From assembly GCF_004004555.2 (NCBI RefSeq), contig NZ_SACP01000027.1, positions 1 through 64,000 of the forward strand: 64,000 nucleotides of DNA, in the 5' to 3' direction. How positions within the stretch are numbered: the first letter of the stretch is position 1; the number at the start of each line of letters is the position of its first letter. Source of the DNA: Methylobacterium oryzihabitans. Lineage in GTDB: Bacteria > Pseudomonadota > Alphaproteobacteria > Rhizobiales > Beijerinckiaceae. The notes under the pieces were generated by a model that saw only the letters and a list, made by a program, of their open reading frames with translations, searched no databases and was not told the DNA's origin. The position numbers and the translations under genes are program-made. This document shows, piece by piece, positions 27,445-36,647 of the stretch.

Positions 27445-28917
27445 ATGCGGGATCGCAGGGCAGGCATGGGGATGCGGACGCTGTCTCGCTTCGCTCTCAT
27501 CGGGCTGATCGGTGGCGCGTCCGCCGCCTGCAGCACCGATACGATGCGGTTCAGCGACCCGTTCTCGAATCCGTTTTCGAGCAGCGCGGAGCCGGGCGCG
27601 ACCGGCAGCCTGCCGCAGGGCGACGAGGTGGCGGCGCCGCCGATCCGCTCGGCGCCGATCCAGTCGCGCCCGCTGGCGGCGCCCGCGGCGCCGATGTCCC
27701 CGCCGGCGGCGCAGACCGCCCGGCTCGGCCCCGCCGCGCCGGTGACCAGCGGCCACGGCGGCTGGAGCGCCCAGGGCGGCACCACGATCACCGTCGCCCA
27801 GGGCGACAGCCTGACCCAGATGTCGACCCGCTTCGGCGTGCCGGCGGCGGCGATCCTGTCCGCCAACGGGCTGTCGAACGCCTCGCAGATCGCCCCCGGC
27901 CGCCAGATCGTGATCCCGGTCTACAGCGCCTCGGGCTCCGCGCCGGCGATGACCACCCGGGTCACCCCGCCGGCCGCGCCGCGGGCCCAGGCCGCGCCCG
28001 AGCCGCGCGCCCCCGAGCCCAAGCACGTCTCGGAGCCCAAGCACGCCTCGGAGCCCAAGCGGGTCGCCGAGGCGCCGGCCCCCGAGCGCCCGGCGCGCGT
28101 CCGCCCCGGCCAGCCGGCGCCCAAGCCGGTGACCCCGGCCGCGGCCGAGCGCGCCGCCAAGCTGAACACCCGCGCGCCCGAGCCGGCGCCGGTCGCCAGG
28201 GCCGAAGCGAAGCCCGAGCCGAAGAAGCTCGCCGAAGCCAAGCCCGAGCCGAAGAAGCCGGCCGAGAAGGCCGCGGCCAAGCCCGAACCGAAGCCCGAGC
28301 CGAAGAAGGTGGCGGAGGCCAAGCCGGAGCCGAAGAAGCCGGCCGAGCCGAAGAAGGTCGCCGAGGTCAAGCCGGAGCCCAGGAAGCCGGCCGAGAAGGT
28401 CGCCGAGGCGAAGACCGAACCGGCCAAGCCGGCGAAGGTCGAGGCCGCCAAGGCGGAGGCCAAGCCGGTCAAGGTCGCCACCGCCGGCGACGCCCCGGTC
28501 GCGGCGCCGACCCCGGCGATCTCGCCCGCCGCCCCGCCGCCGGAGCCCGACTCGTCGTTCCGCTGGCCGGCTCGCGGCCGGGTGATCTCCGGCTACGGCT
28601 CCAGCGGCAACGAGGGCATCAACATCGCGGTGCCCGAGGGCACCCCGGTCAAGGCCGCCGAGGAGGGCACCGTCGCCTATGCGGGCAGCGACGTGAAGGG
28701 CTACGGCAAGCTGGTCCTGGTGCGCCACACCAACGGCTACGTCTCGGCCTACGCCCATAACGGCGAACTCGACGTGCGCCCCGGCGAGAAGGTGAAGCGC
28801 GGTCAGGTGATCGCGAAGTCCGGTGCCTCGGGCAACGTCACCTCGCCGCAGCTCCACTTCGAGATCCGCAAGGGCGCGACCCCGGTCGACCCGATGCCGC
28901 ACCTCGCCAGCAACTGA
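27445..28917 (+). CDS. nlpD: NlpD-like lipoprotein: LysM plus degenerate M23 domain
   Basis: This roughly 490-residue outer-membrane lipoprotein has a lipobox (LIGGASAAC) about 30 residues in, one LysM peptidoglycan-binding domain (TITVAQGDSLTQMSTRFGVPAAAI...GRQIVIP) and a long Pro/Lys/Glu repeat (EPKK/KPAE units, about residues 190-360). A C-terminal M23 (LytM) domain follows. The metal-binding HxxxD and HxH motifs are lost (NEGINI and QLHFEIR). This is typical of NlpD/EnvC activators of amidases, not of active peptidases. Start codon uncertain (27445, 27466 or 27472). Confidence 0.88.
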   Translation: MRDRRAGMGMRTLSRFALIGLIGGASAACSTDTMRFSDPFSNPFSSSAEPGATGSLPQGDEVAAPPIRSAPIQSRPLAAPAAPMSPPAAQTARLGPAAPVTSGHGGWSAQGGTTITVAQGDSLTQMSTRFGVPAAAILSANGLSNASQIAPGRQIVIPVYSASGSAPAMTTRVTPPAAPRAQAAPEPRAPEPKHVSEPKHASEPKRVAEAPAPERPARVRPGQPAPKPVTPAAAERAAKLNTRAPEPAPVARAEAKPEPKKLAEAKPEPKKPAEKAAAKPEPKPEPKKVAEAKPEPKKPAEPKKVAEVKPEPRKPAEKVAEAKTEPAKPAKVEAAKAEAKPVKVATAGDAPVAAPTPAISPAAPPPEPDSSFRWPARGRVISGYGSSGNEGINIAVPEGTPVKAAEEGTVAYAGSDVKGYGKLVLVRHTNGYVSAYAHNGELDVRPGEKVKRGQVIAKSGASGNVTSPQLHFEIRKGATPVDPMPHLASN

Positions 28918-28938
28918 TCGCCCGGTGCACCGATCCGA

Positions 28939-28975
28939 CGAAACCCTCCGCCCCCGACCGGGGCGGGGGGTTTCG
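28939..28975 (+). terminator. Terminator of the serS-surE-pcm-nlpD unit
   Basis: CGAAACCCTCCGCCCC pairs with GGGGCGGGGGGTTTCG, 20 bases after the nlpD stop, with a short T-run inside the stem end. Confidence 0.75.
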
Positions 28976-28978
28976 CAT

Positions 28979-29137
28979 GTCATACGATTTTCGATCGATC
29001 GCTTCGCGATGCGAAAATCGGCTTCGCTCAGGCGCCGCGCGGGCTCGCGATACGGTTTTCGGAACTGATCGTCCGAAAACCGTATCATACGGATTTCGGA
29101 CGATCAGTTCCGAGATCCGTATCACCAGCCCGCCGCG
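28979..29137 (+). repeat. Dispersed family A repeat, copy A3
   Basis: Begins TCATACGATTTTCGATCGAT, then GCTTCGCGATGCGAAAATCGGCTTCGCTCAGGC, GCGCCGCGCGGGC and ends in two back-to-back palindromes (ACGGTTTTCGGA...TCCGAAAACCGT and ACGGATTTCGGA...GATCCGT). It extends into the 3' end of the downstream minus-strand LysR gene. Confidence 0.85.
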
Positions 29138-30008
29138 TCACCAGCGCCACGAACGCCGCCACCGTCGCCGGGCTGTCGCCGTCCTGGCTGAGCAGGCTCA
29201 TCGCCGCCACCGGGCCGTCGCCGTCGATCGGCCGGTAGGTCACCCCGAGCGTGCGGATGTGGCTCATCGAGGCCGGGACGATCGAGATGCCGATCCCGGC
29301 GGCGATGAGGTTCACCGTCGAGGCCATCTGCGGCGCCTCCTGGCCGATCCGCGGGCTGAACCCGGCCGCCCGGCACGCCTGCATGATCGCGTCGAACAGC
29401 CCGCGGCCGTTGCGGCGCGGGTAGAGGATGAAGGTCTCGCCGGCGAGCGCGGCGAGGGGCACCGCCTCCAGCGCCGCCAGCCGGTGCCCATGGGGCAGCG
29501 CCACCATCATCGGCTCGGCCGGCAGGTCGTGCCCGGCGAGGTCCCCGGCCTCGCCGTCGGCCGGGCGCAGGAACGCCGCGTCGAGGCGGCGGGTGCGGAA
29601 CAGCGCCAGCAGGTTGGCGGTGTTCTCCTCGGTCAGCACCACCTCGACGTCGGGGAACGCCGCCCGGTAGTCGCGGATCGACCCGATCACGAACGGGTTG
29701 AACGAGGCCGAGGCGGTGAAGCCGATGCGGATCGTGCCGGTCTCGCCCCGGGCCGCCCGGCGGGCGCCGGCGAGCGCCGCCTCGGTCAGGCGCAGGATCT
29801 CGCGGGCGTCGCCGGCGAGCTGGCGGCCGGCCTCGGTCAGGGCGACGCCGCGGCCGGAGCGGTGGAACAGCGGCGCCCCGACCTCGCGCTCCAGTTGCTG
29901 GATCTGCTGGCTCAGCGGCGGCTGCGCCATGCCGAGCCGGGCCGCGGCGCGGGTGAAGTGCAGCTCCTCGGCGACCGCCAGGAAGTAGCGCAGATGCCTC
30001 AGTTCCAT
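29085..30008 (-). CDS. LysR-family transcriptional regulator
   Basis: This 307-residue protein has an N-terminal helix-turn-helix (MELRHLRYFLAVAEELHFTRAAARLGMAQPPLSQQIQQLEREVG) and a substrate-binding regulatory domain. The start at 30008 (MELRHL) is standard. The last 12 or so residues (GDTDLGTDRPKSV) and the stop are encoded by the family A repeat A3, so the native C-terminus was probably replaced. It is divergent from the liv-type ABC operon and likely regulates it. Confidence 0.92.
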   Translation of the reverse strand: MELRHLRYFLAVAEELHFTRAAARLGMAQPPLSQQIQQLEREVGAPLFHRSGRGVALTEAGRQLAGDAREILRLTEAALAGARRAARGETGTIRIGFTASASFNPFVIGSIRDYRAAFPDVEVVLTEENTANLLALFRTRRLDAAFLRPADGEAGDLAGHDLPAEPMMVALPHGHRLAALEAVPLAALAGETFILYPRRNGRGLFDAIMQACRAAGFSPRIGQEAPQMASTVNLIAAGIGISIVPASMSHIRTLGVTYRPIDGDGPVAAMSLLSQDGDSPATVAAFVALVTRRAGDTDLGTDRPKSV

Positions 30009-30167
30009 ATCCACAACGTCTCGCACGTGACCGCAGTATATATTGGACACCGAGGGATCGCGACAGCATGATCCTGCCCGCCGGAGAGCCGCCACAGGGC
30101 GGATCCGGCGCGGTCAGGCCCCCGACGCCGTTTTCAGAGGGGCCGGCCGACCAACGGGAGGGATCGC

Positions 30168-31535
30168 ATGGCTGTGACGGGTCGTGGCGCGGGCACGGTA
30201 TCGGCGGGCGTGAGCCGCCGCGAGGCCCTGGTCGGTGCCGGCGCGATGGGCGGGCTGCTGCTCGCCGGGCGCAGCGCGCAGGCGCAGGGGGCCAAGTCCC
30301 CGGAGAAGCCGCAGGAGATCAAGGTCGGCATCGCCACCTACCTGTCGGGTCCCGCCAGCGTGTTCGGCGTGCCCGGCCGTCAGGCGGCCGAGATGCTGTT
30401 CGACGAGATCAACGCCGCCGGTGGCATCGCCGGGATCAAGGTGCGGCCGATCTTCGTCGACGAGGGGCCGGGCGTCGACCACGTCGTCGGCGAGTACCGC
30501 CGCCTCGTCCAGAGCGAGGGCGTCCACCTCGTCTTCGCGGCGATTTCCTCCGCCGACTGCATCGCCTGCGCGCCGCTCGCCGACGAGCTGAAGCGCCCGA
30601 CGCTGCTGTGGGATTGCGGCACCCAGCGCATCTTCGAGGACAGGCGCTACGACTTCGCGTTCCGCACCCAGGCCAACGCGACACCGGAGATTCTCTCCGC
30701 GCTGCTCTACCTCCTGAAGGTCAAGCCCGACTTCAAGTCGCTCGCGGTCATCAACCAGGACTACGCCTGGGGCCGTGATTCCTGGGACATCTTCCGCACC
30801 GGCATGAACGCCTTGAAGCCCGGCGTGAAGGTCGCGGCCGAGCTGTTCCCGCGCTTCGGCGCCACCGACTTCTCGACCGAGATCACCCGCGTGCTGGCGC
30901 TCCGTCCCGACGTGGTGCTGACGACCTCCTGGGGCGGCGACCTCGACGCGCTGATCCGGCAGGCCTCCGACCGCAAGCTGTTCGAGCGCGCGACCTTCGT
31001 GATGCCGCTCGCCGAATCCTCGCTCCAGCGCGTCGGCAAGGCGCTGCCGGCCGGCCACATCGTCGGGGCGCGCGGCGACCACTGGTTCCTGCACCCGACC
31101 CCGCAGGACCCCGCGCGCCTCAAGAAATTCAGCGACGGCTATCGCAGCCGCTTCGGCTCCTACCCGATCTATCCCTGCTTCCACATGGCCCAGGCGGTCT
31201 CGGCGATGAAGGCCGGCATCGAGAAGGCGGTGGCCGCCAAGGGAGGCGGCTGGCCGACCGACGCCGAGATGGCGGCGGCGTTCAAGGGCCTCGAATTCCC
31301 CTCGCCGACCTCCAGCGTCCGCATCCGCGAGGACGGGCAGGGACTCGAGAACCAGATCATCGGCACGACGCTGCACGCCGACGCCTACCCGTTCCCGGTG
31401 CTGACCGACATGCTGGTCTTCCCCGCCGAGAGCGTGACCACCCCGGTCGGGCAGAAGAGCGCCGACTGGCTCAAGACCCTCACGCCGGACATGGTGGCCA
31501 AGCTGCCCCAGACCGTCGCGTACAAGCCGGCGTAA
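30168..31535 (+). CDS. ABC transporter substrate-binding protein (branched-chain amino acid/amide class)
   Basis: This 455-residue periplasmic type-I binding protein has a twin-arginine signal (SRREALVGAGAMGGLLLAGRSAQA) and the LivJ/AmiC-like core (IKVGIATYLSGPASVFGVPGRQAAEMLFDEINAAGGIAG, INQDYAWGRDSWDIFRTG). At 455 residues it is longer than LivJ. It starts the operon with two permeases and two ATPases. The ligand cannot be told; the dehydrogenase and SDR downstream suggest an alcohol or aldehyde precursor. Confidence 0.9.
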   Translation: MAVTGRGAGTVSAGVSRREALVGAGAMGGLLLAGRSAQAQGAKSPEKPQEIKVGIATYLSGPASVFGVPGRQAAEMLFDEINAAGGIAGIKVRPIFVDEGPGVDHVVGEYRRLVQSEGVHLVFAAISSADCIACAPLADELKRPTLLWDCGTQRIFEDRRYDFAFRTQANATPEILSALLYLLKVKPDFKSLAVINQDYAWGRDSWDIFRTGMNALKPGVKVAAELFPRFGATDFSTEITRVLALRPDVVLTTSWGGDLDALIRQASDRKLFERATFVMPLAESSLQRVGKALPAGHIVGARGDHWFLHPTPQDPARLKKFSDGYRSRFGSYPIYPCFHMAQAVSAMKAGIEKAVAAKGGGWPTDAEMAAAFKGLEFPSPTSSVRIREDGQGLENQIIGTTLHADAYPFPVLTDMLVFPAESVTTPVGQKSADWLKTLTPDMVAKLPQTVAYKPA

Positions 31536-31542
31536 CGCGATC

Positions 31543-32475
31543 ATGTCCTGGCTGTCGGAGAACGGGATCCTCGTCGGCCTCGCGCTGCTCGACGGCCTGT
31601 CCTATGCCGGGGCGGTGTTCATGGTCGCGGTCGGGCTGAACCTCGTGTTCGGCGTGCTGCGGGTCCTGAACGTCGCCCATGGCAGCCTCTACGCCATCGG
31701 CGGCTACGCCGCGGCGTCGCTCGGGCTGTTCGCCGTGTCGCTCGGCGCGCCGCCCTGGCTCGGCCTGCCGATCCTGCTCGTCGCCGCGATCCTGGTCGGG
31801 ATCGTGCTCGGCCCGCTGATCGAGCGGTTCCTCCTGCGCCGGATGCAGGACAGCGAGCCGGTGCTGCAACTGCTCGTCACCTTCGCGCTGTTCATGATCC
31901 TGGAGGATCTCCAGAAGCTGATCTGGGGCGTGCAGCCGCTGGTCTTCGACGCGCCGCTGAAGTGGCTCGGCACCGTCGACGTGCCGTTCGGCGGCGACGT
32001 GATCCCGTTCACCGCCTACCAGCTCTACGTCCTGCCCGGCGTCGCCGTGCTGACGCTCGCCGGCCTCGCCTTCGTCCTGCGCCGCACGCTCATCGGCCGG
32101 ATGGTGGTGGCGGTGACGGTCGACCGCGAGGCCGCCCGGGCCATGGGCATCGACGCCGCCAGGGTGACGCTGCTCACCTTCACCGCCGGCGCGGCGCTGG
32201 CGGCGCTCGGCGGCGCGCTCGCGGCACCCACCGTGTCGCTGGTGCCCGGCGTCGGCGCCTCGACGGTGGTGTTGTCCTTCGCGGTCGTGGCGACGGCCGG
32301 CCTCGGGCAGATCGAGGGCGCGGCGGTGGCCGCCCTGCTGATCGGCCTCGGCCGCTCCTTCGCGGTCTACGTCGCGCCGGAATTCGAGGTGGTGGTGCCC
32401 TACGCGATCATGGTCGCGGTGCTGCTGGTGCGCCCGCAGGGGCTGTTCGGGGTGGCGGAGACCCGCAGGATATGA
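31543..32475 (+). CDS. livH: ABC transporter permease, LivH type
   Basis: This 310-residue protein has about eight membrane helices and LivH motifs: GLNLVFGVLRVLNVAHGSLYAIGGYAAA, and DREAARAMGIDAARVTLLTFTAGAALAALGGALAAP (coupling region). It pairs with LivM to form the channel. It starts 7 bases after the binding-protein stop. Confidence 0.93.
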   Translation: MSWLSENGILVGLALLDGLSYAGAVFMVAVGLNLVFGVLRVLNVAHGSLYAIGGYAAASLGLFAVSLGAPPWLGLPILLVAAILVGIVLGPLIERFLLRRMQDSEPVLQLLVTFALFMILEDLQKLIWGVQPLVFDAPLKWLGTVDVPFGGDVIPFTAYQLYVLPGVAVLTLAGLAFVLRRTLIGRMVVAVTVDREAARAMGIDAARVTLLTFTAGAALAALGGALAAPTVSLVPGVGASTVVLSFAVVATAGLGQIEGAAVAALLIGLGRSFAVYVAPEFEVVVPYAIMVAVLLVRPQGLFGVAETRRI

Positions 32476-32514
32476 GCGCCCGTTCGACGCTGCCTCACGG
32501 CCATTGCTGGCGGG

Positions 32515-32700
32515 CTCCCCCTTTCCCGGACGACTGGAGCGTCAGCGGAAGGAGATCCGGGATCCAGCACAAGGAGTCGCGAAGCGTCCGTCCTCAGCGA
32601 CGGTGCCGACACACCGAGCCGCTTCGCGGCGCTTCCTGTGCTGGATCCCGGGTCGCATTCCGCTGGCGCTGCATGCGCCCGGGAAAGGGGCGGGAATCCT
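32515..32700 (+). repeat. Family B repeat core, diverged copy B1, inside the liv operon
   Basis: The sequence shares CCGGACGACTGG, GGAAGGAGATCCGGGATCCA, GTCGCGAAGCGTCC and GAGCCGCTTCGCGGC with copies B2 and B3. The left arm (CAGCGGAAGGAGATCC...CAGCACA) is partly complementary to the right arm (TGTGCTGGATCCCGGG...TTCCGCTGG). It lacks the terminal repeats of B2 and B3. It fills most of the 334-base livH-livM gap, which has no gene. Confidence 0.8.
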
Positions 32701-32809
32701 TACGCCGGCGCGTCGCGGGCGTTCTGACCCAGCCGGCGGCAACGCCCCGACACCCCGGTCGCGAGTGCGGCGGACCGCCCTTGCTCCGCCATCATCGAGG
32801 GCACCACCC

Positions 32810-33748
32810 ATGAACAGGACCCTCGAACTCGTCCTCGCGCTGGCCGGCGCCGCGCTCATCGTCGCGCTCGCCTACGCGGTGCCGTGGCTGCGCTTCGTGC
32901 TCACCATCGCGCTCGCCAAGGGGCTGGCGGTGCTCGGCATCCTGCTGCTGCTGCGCGCCGGTCAGGTCAGCTTCGGCCACGCGCTCTACCTCGCGCTCGC
33001 CGCCTACCTCGTCGCCTTCGGGGCGGCCCTGGTGCCGGAGGCGCTGCTGCTGCTGCCGGCGGCGGCGTTGCTCGCGGGAACCGTCGGCCTCGCGGTCGGC
33101 CTGTTCGTGGTGCGCTACCGCGAGATTTTTTTTGGAATGCTCAACCTCGCCTTGAGCATGGTGTTCTACTCGGTGCTCGAAAAGTTCTACTCGCTGACCC
33201 ACGGCACCGACGGGATCCGGCTGCCGCCGGTGCGTTTCGCCGGGCAGGCGCTGGAGGGCGACGCGGCGCAGTGGGCGGTGCTGGCGCTCGCCCTGGTGCT
33301 CGCGCTGGCGTTCGGCGCCCTGGTGCGGGTGGCGCTCGCCTCGCCGCTCGGGGAGGCGCTGGCCGGGATCAAGACCCGCGAGACCCGGCTCGAATTCATG
33401 GGCGTGTCGGCCAAGCGCGTGCTGCTCTCGGCCTACGTCGCCTCGGCGGTGATGGCCGGCTGCGGCGGCGCGATCATCGCGCTCACCACCCGCCACGTCA
33501 CCCCGGCGCTCGCCTACTGGACCACCTCGGGCGAACTCGTGTTCATCGCGATCCTCGGCGGGGCCGGCAGCGTGGTCGGGCCGTTCCTCGGCGCGGCGGC
33601 CTACGAGCTGACCCGGGTCTACGCCGCGGCGCTCGTCGCCAATGCCTGGCAGCTCGTGCTCGGTCTCGTGCTCCTCGGCGTCATCGTGTTCGCCCCCGGC
33701 GGCCTCTGGGGCCTGATCCGCGGCGCCACCCAGAGGAAGACCGCATGA
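32810..33748 (+). CDS. livM: ABC transporter permease, LivM type
   Basis: This 312-residue protein has about ten hydrophobic segments and LivM motifs: LRAGQVSFGHALYLALAAYL, GIKTRETRLEFMGVSAKRVLLSAYVASAVMAGCGGAIIAL and GAGSVVGPFLGAAAYELTRV. It partners LivH. The ATG at 32810 follows the family B repeat. Its TGA overlaps the livG ATG by 4 bases. Confidence 0.93.
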   Translation: MNRTLELVLALAGAALIVALAYAVPWLRFVLTIALAKGLAVLGILLLLRAGQVSFGHALYLALAAYLVAFGAALVPEALLLLPAAALLAGTVGLAVGLFVVRYREIFFGMLNLALSMVFYSVLEKFYSLTHGTDGIRLPPVRFAGQALEGDAAQWAVLALALVLALAFGALVRVALASPLGEALAGIKTRETRLEFMGVSAKRVLLSAYVASAVMAGCGGAIIALTTRHVTPALAYWTTSGELVFIAILGGAGSVVGPFLGAAAYELTRVYAAALVANAWQLVLGLVLLGVIVFAPGGLWGLIRGATQRKTA

Positions 33749-34515
33749 GCGTGCTGCTCTCGGCCCGCGGCCTCAAGATCGCGTTCGGCGGCCTGAAGGC
33801 CGCCGACGGCATCGACCTCGACGTCGAGGAGGGCGAGTTCCTCGCCATCATCGGCCCGAACGGCGCCGGCAAGACCACCTTCATCAACATGACGACCGGC
33901 TACCTCAAGCCGCAGGCCGGCGAGATCACCTTCGCGGGCCGGCCGATCCTTGGCCTGTCGCCGCGGCGGATCGTCGGCCTCGGCATCGCCCGCTCGTTCC
34001 AGTTGCCGCAGCTCTTCACCGAGCACAGCGTCGAGCAGAACGTCGCGCTGGCGGTGGCGAGCCGCGAGGGCGTGTGGTCGCCGCTGGCGCCGCTGCTGCG
34101 CCCGCGCTACCGCGACGAGGCCCGCGACCTCATCGCCCGGTTCGGCCTCTCGGCCATCGCCGAGACCCGGGCCGACGCCCTCAACGAGGGTGCGCGCAAG
34201 CTCGCCGACATCGCCATGGCGGTGGCGTTGCGCCCGCGCCTGCTGCTGATGGACGAGCCGACCAGCGGCGTCGCCGCCGCCGGCAAGATGGCGGTGGTCG
34301 AGACCCTGGCCCGGGTGCTGCGCGACGCCAGGGTGACGGCGGTGTTCGTCGAGCACGACATGGAGGTCGTCGGCCGCTTCGCCGACCGGGTCGCGGTCTG
34401 GGGCCAGGGCAAGATCGCCGCGCTGGGCACGCCCGAGGTGGTGCTCAACGACCCCGAGGTGCAGCGCACGGTGATCGGCACCGTGCCGGCGGGAGGCGTC
34501 CATGCTGCGGCTTGA
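33745..34515 (+). CDS. livG: ABC transporter ATP-binding protein LivG with a degenerate signature
   Basis: This 256-residue ATPase has an intact Walker A (GPNGAGKTTF), Q-loop (RSFQLPQLF), Walker B (LLLMDEPTSGV) and H-loop (VFVEHDMEVV). The signature that normally reads LSxGxQR in LivG appears as LNEGARKLADIAMA. That may reduce ATP hydrolysis at one site of the LivFG dimer. It overlaps livM by 4 and livF by 14 bases. Confidence 0.92.
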   Translation: MSVLLSARGLKIAFGGLKAADGIDLDVEEGEFLAIIGPNGAGKTTFINMTTGYLKPQAGEITFAGRPILGLSPRRIVGLGIARSFQLPQLFTEHSVEQNVALAVASREGVWSPLAPLLRPRYRDEARDLIARFGLSAIAETRADALNEGARKLADIAMAVALRPRLLLMDEPTSGVAAAGKMAVVETLARVLRDARVTAVFVEHDMEVVGRFADRVAVWGQGKIAALGTPEVVLNDPEVQRTVIGTVPAGGVHAAA

Positions 34516-35158
34516 CGGGGCGGCGGTCGAGATCGCCGGCGCGCCGGTGCTGCGCGGCGTCACCATGGCGGTGCCGCCGGGCGGGCGCGTGGCGCTGATC
34601 GGCCGCAACGGCGCCGGCAAGACCACGACCCTGCGCGCGCTGATGGGCCTGCTGCCCCTGCGCGCCGGCACCGTGACCCTCGACGGCAAGACCGCCGGCG
34701 ACGTGCCGGCGCATCACCGCGCCCGGCTCGGCATCGGCTACGCGCCCGAGGAGCGCAAGCTGTTCGGCAGCTTCACGGTGCGCGACAACCTGCTGCTGCC
34801 GGCCCAGGTGCTCGGCCTCAAGAGCCAGGAGACCGCCCGCCGACTGGAGGCGGTCTACACCCTGCTGCCCGAATTGCGCGATTTCGGCCCGCGCAAGGCC
34901 GCCGGCCTGTCGGGCGGCCAGGGCAAGATGGTGGCGCTCGGCCGCGCCCTGATGGTCGGGACCCGGGCGGTGCTCCTCGACGAGCCGTTCCAGGGCCTCG
35001 CCCCGGCCCTGGCGCTGCGCTACGCCGAGGCCCTCGCGCGCCTGCGCGCCGCGCTGCCCGACGTCGCCATCCTCATTACCGAGAGCAGTCCCGACCTGCT
35101 TCGCGCGCTGGTCGACCAGACCTACGTGATCGAGCGCGGCGAGATTTCCCCGGCCTGA
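34502..35158 (+). CDS. livF: ABC transporter ATP-binding protein LivF
   Basis: In this 218-residue ATPase, Walker A GRNGAGKTTTLRALMG is near residue 38, signature is LSGGQGKMVALGRAL, and Walker B is AVLLDEPFQGLAP. Where the H-loop His is expected the sequence reads ILITESSPDLL (Ser for His or Gln), a departure from the family. It would pair with LivG. Last transporter gene; the aldehyde dehydrogenase starts 39 bases on. Confidence 0.92.
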   Translation: MLRLDGAAVEIAGAPVLRGVTMAVPPGGRVALIGRNGAGKTTTLRALMGLLPLRAGTVTLDGKTAGDVPAHHRARLGIGYAPEERKLFGSFTVRDNLLLPAQVLGLKSQETARRLEAVYTLLPELRDFGPRKAAGLSGGQGKMVALGRALMVGTRAVLLDEPFQGLAPALALRYAEALARLRAALPDVAILITESSPDLLRALVDQTYVIERGEISPA

Positions 35159-35197
35159 CCGGCACACCACGCACCCCCACCACGAGGAAACGCAGCG

Positions 35198-36634
35198 ATG
35201 ACCGCACACCAGAACTTCATCGGCGGCCAGTGGACCGCCACCCCGGAGAGCATCCCGGTCCTCAACCCCTCCGACGGCCAGGAGATGGCCCGCATCGCCC
35301 GCGGCGGCGCCAAGGACATCGACGCCGCGGTGGCGGCCGGCGAGGCGGCGCTGGCCGGCGCCTGGGGCCGCACCGACGCCGCCTCCCGCGGCCGGCTGAT
35401 GCTGAAGCTCGCCGAGCTGATCCGTCGCGACGCCGAGCTCCTGGCCAGGATGGAGAGCGAGGACGTCGGCAAGCCGCTGACGCTGGCGCGCAGCGACGCG
35501 GCGGTCTGCGCCCGCTACTTCGAGTATTACGGCGGCGCCGCCGACAAGGTCCACGGCGACACCATCCCGTTCCAGAACGGCTTCACCGTCATGACCGTCT
35601 ACGAGCCGCACGGCGTCGTCGGCGTGATCGTGCCGTGGAACTATCCGCTCCAGATGACCGGCCGCTCGGTCGCCCCGGCGCTCGCCATGGGCAACGCGGT
35701 GGTGCTCAAGCCCGCCGAGGACACCTCGCTCACCGCCCTCCACCTCGCCAAGCTCGCCGAGGAGGCCGGCTTCCCGGCCGGCAGCCTCAACGTGGTGACC
35801 GGGCTCGGCGAGGAGGCCGGCGCGGCGCTCGCCTCGCATCCGGGCATCCACCACGTCAGCTTCACCGGCTCGCCGGAGGTCGGCACGCTGATCCAGGCGG
35901 CGGCGGCGAAGAACACGATTCCCGTCACCCTCGAACTCGGCGGCAAGTCGCCCCAGGTGGTGTTCGCCGACGCCGACCTCGACGACGCCGCCGCGACCAT
36001 CGTCAAGGCGATCACCCAGAATGCCGGCCAGACCTGCTCGGCCGGCTCGCGGGTGCTGGTCGAGGACAGCATCTACGACAGCTTCACCGCCGACCTCGCC
36101 CGGCGCTTCGCGGCGCTGAAGGTCGGCTCGGGCGAGCAGGACCTCGACCTCGGCCCGGTGGTGAACGCCAACCAGAAGCGGCGGATCGAGGGCTACCTGG
36201 AACTCGCCCGCCAGCAGAACGGCCCGCGCATCCTCGCCCAGGGCGAACTCGGCAGCAACGTGCCGGAGGCCGGCTACTACGTCCGTCCGACCCTCATCGG
36301 CGACGTCGACCCCGACCACCGCCTCGCCCAGGAGGAGATCTTCGGGCCGGTGCTGGTGGCGATCCGCATGCGCGACGAGGCCGAGGCGCTCGCCATCGCC
36401 AACGGCACCCAGTACGGGCTCGTCGCCGGCGTCTGGACGCGCGACATCGGCAAGGCGCTGCGGCTCGCCCAGGGCATCAGGACCGGTCAGGTCTTCATCA
36501 ACAATTACGGCGCCGGCGGCGGCGTCGAGCTGCCCTTCGGCGGCATGAAGCGCTCCGGCCACGGCCGCGAGAAGGGGTTCGAGGCGCTCTACGGCTTCGC
36601 CGCGCTGAAGACCATCGCGATCAAGCACGGGTAA
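35198..36634 (+). CDS. NAD(P)-dependent aldehyde dehydrogenase
   Basis: This 478-residue protein has the catalytic Cys in NAGQTCSAGSR (about residue 281), the general-base Glu in LELGGKSPQ, the Asn in VPWNYPLQ and a Rossmann fold (VSFTGSPEVG). It oxidises an aldehyde to its acid. It lies directly behind the liv-type importer, so its substrate probably derives from the imported compound. A betaine-aldehyde-like or general aldehyde dehydrogenase cannot be separated by eye. Confidence 0.92.
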   Translation: MTAHQNFIGGQWTATPESIPVLNPSDGQEMARIARGGAKDIDAAVAAGEAALAGAWGRTDAASRGRLMLKLAELIRRDAELLARMESEDVGKPLTLARSDAAVCARYFEYYGGAADKVHGDTIPFQNGFTVMTVYEPHGVVGVIVPWNYPLQMTGRSVAPALAMGNAVVLKPAEDTSLTALHLAKLAEEAGFPAGSLNVVTGLGEEAGAALASHPGIHHVSFTGSPEVGTLIQAAAAKNTIPVTLELGGKSPQVVFADADLDDAAATIVKAITQNAGQTCSAGSRVLVEDSIYDSFTADLARRFAALKVGSGEQDLDLGPVVNANQKRRIEGYLELARQQNGPRILAQGELGSNVPEAGYYVRPTLIGDVDPDHRLAQEEIFGPVLVAIRMRDEAEALAIANGTQYGLVAGVWTRDIGKALRLAQGIRTGQVFINNYGAGGGVELPFGGMKRSGHGREKGFEALYGFAALKTIAIKHG

Positions 36635-36647
36635 GGACGGCGCAACG

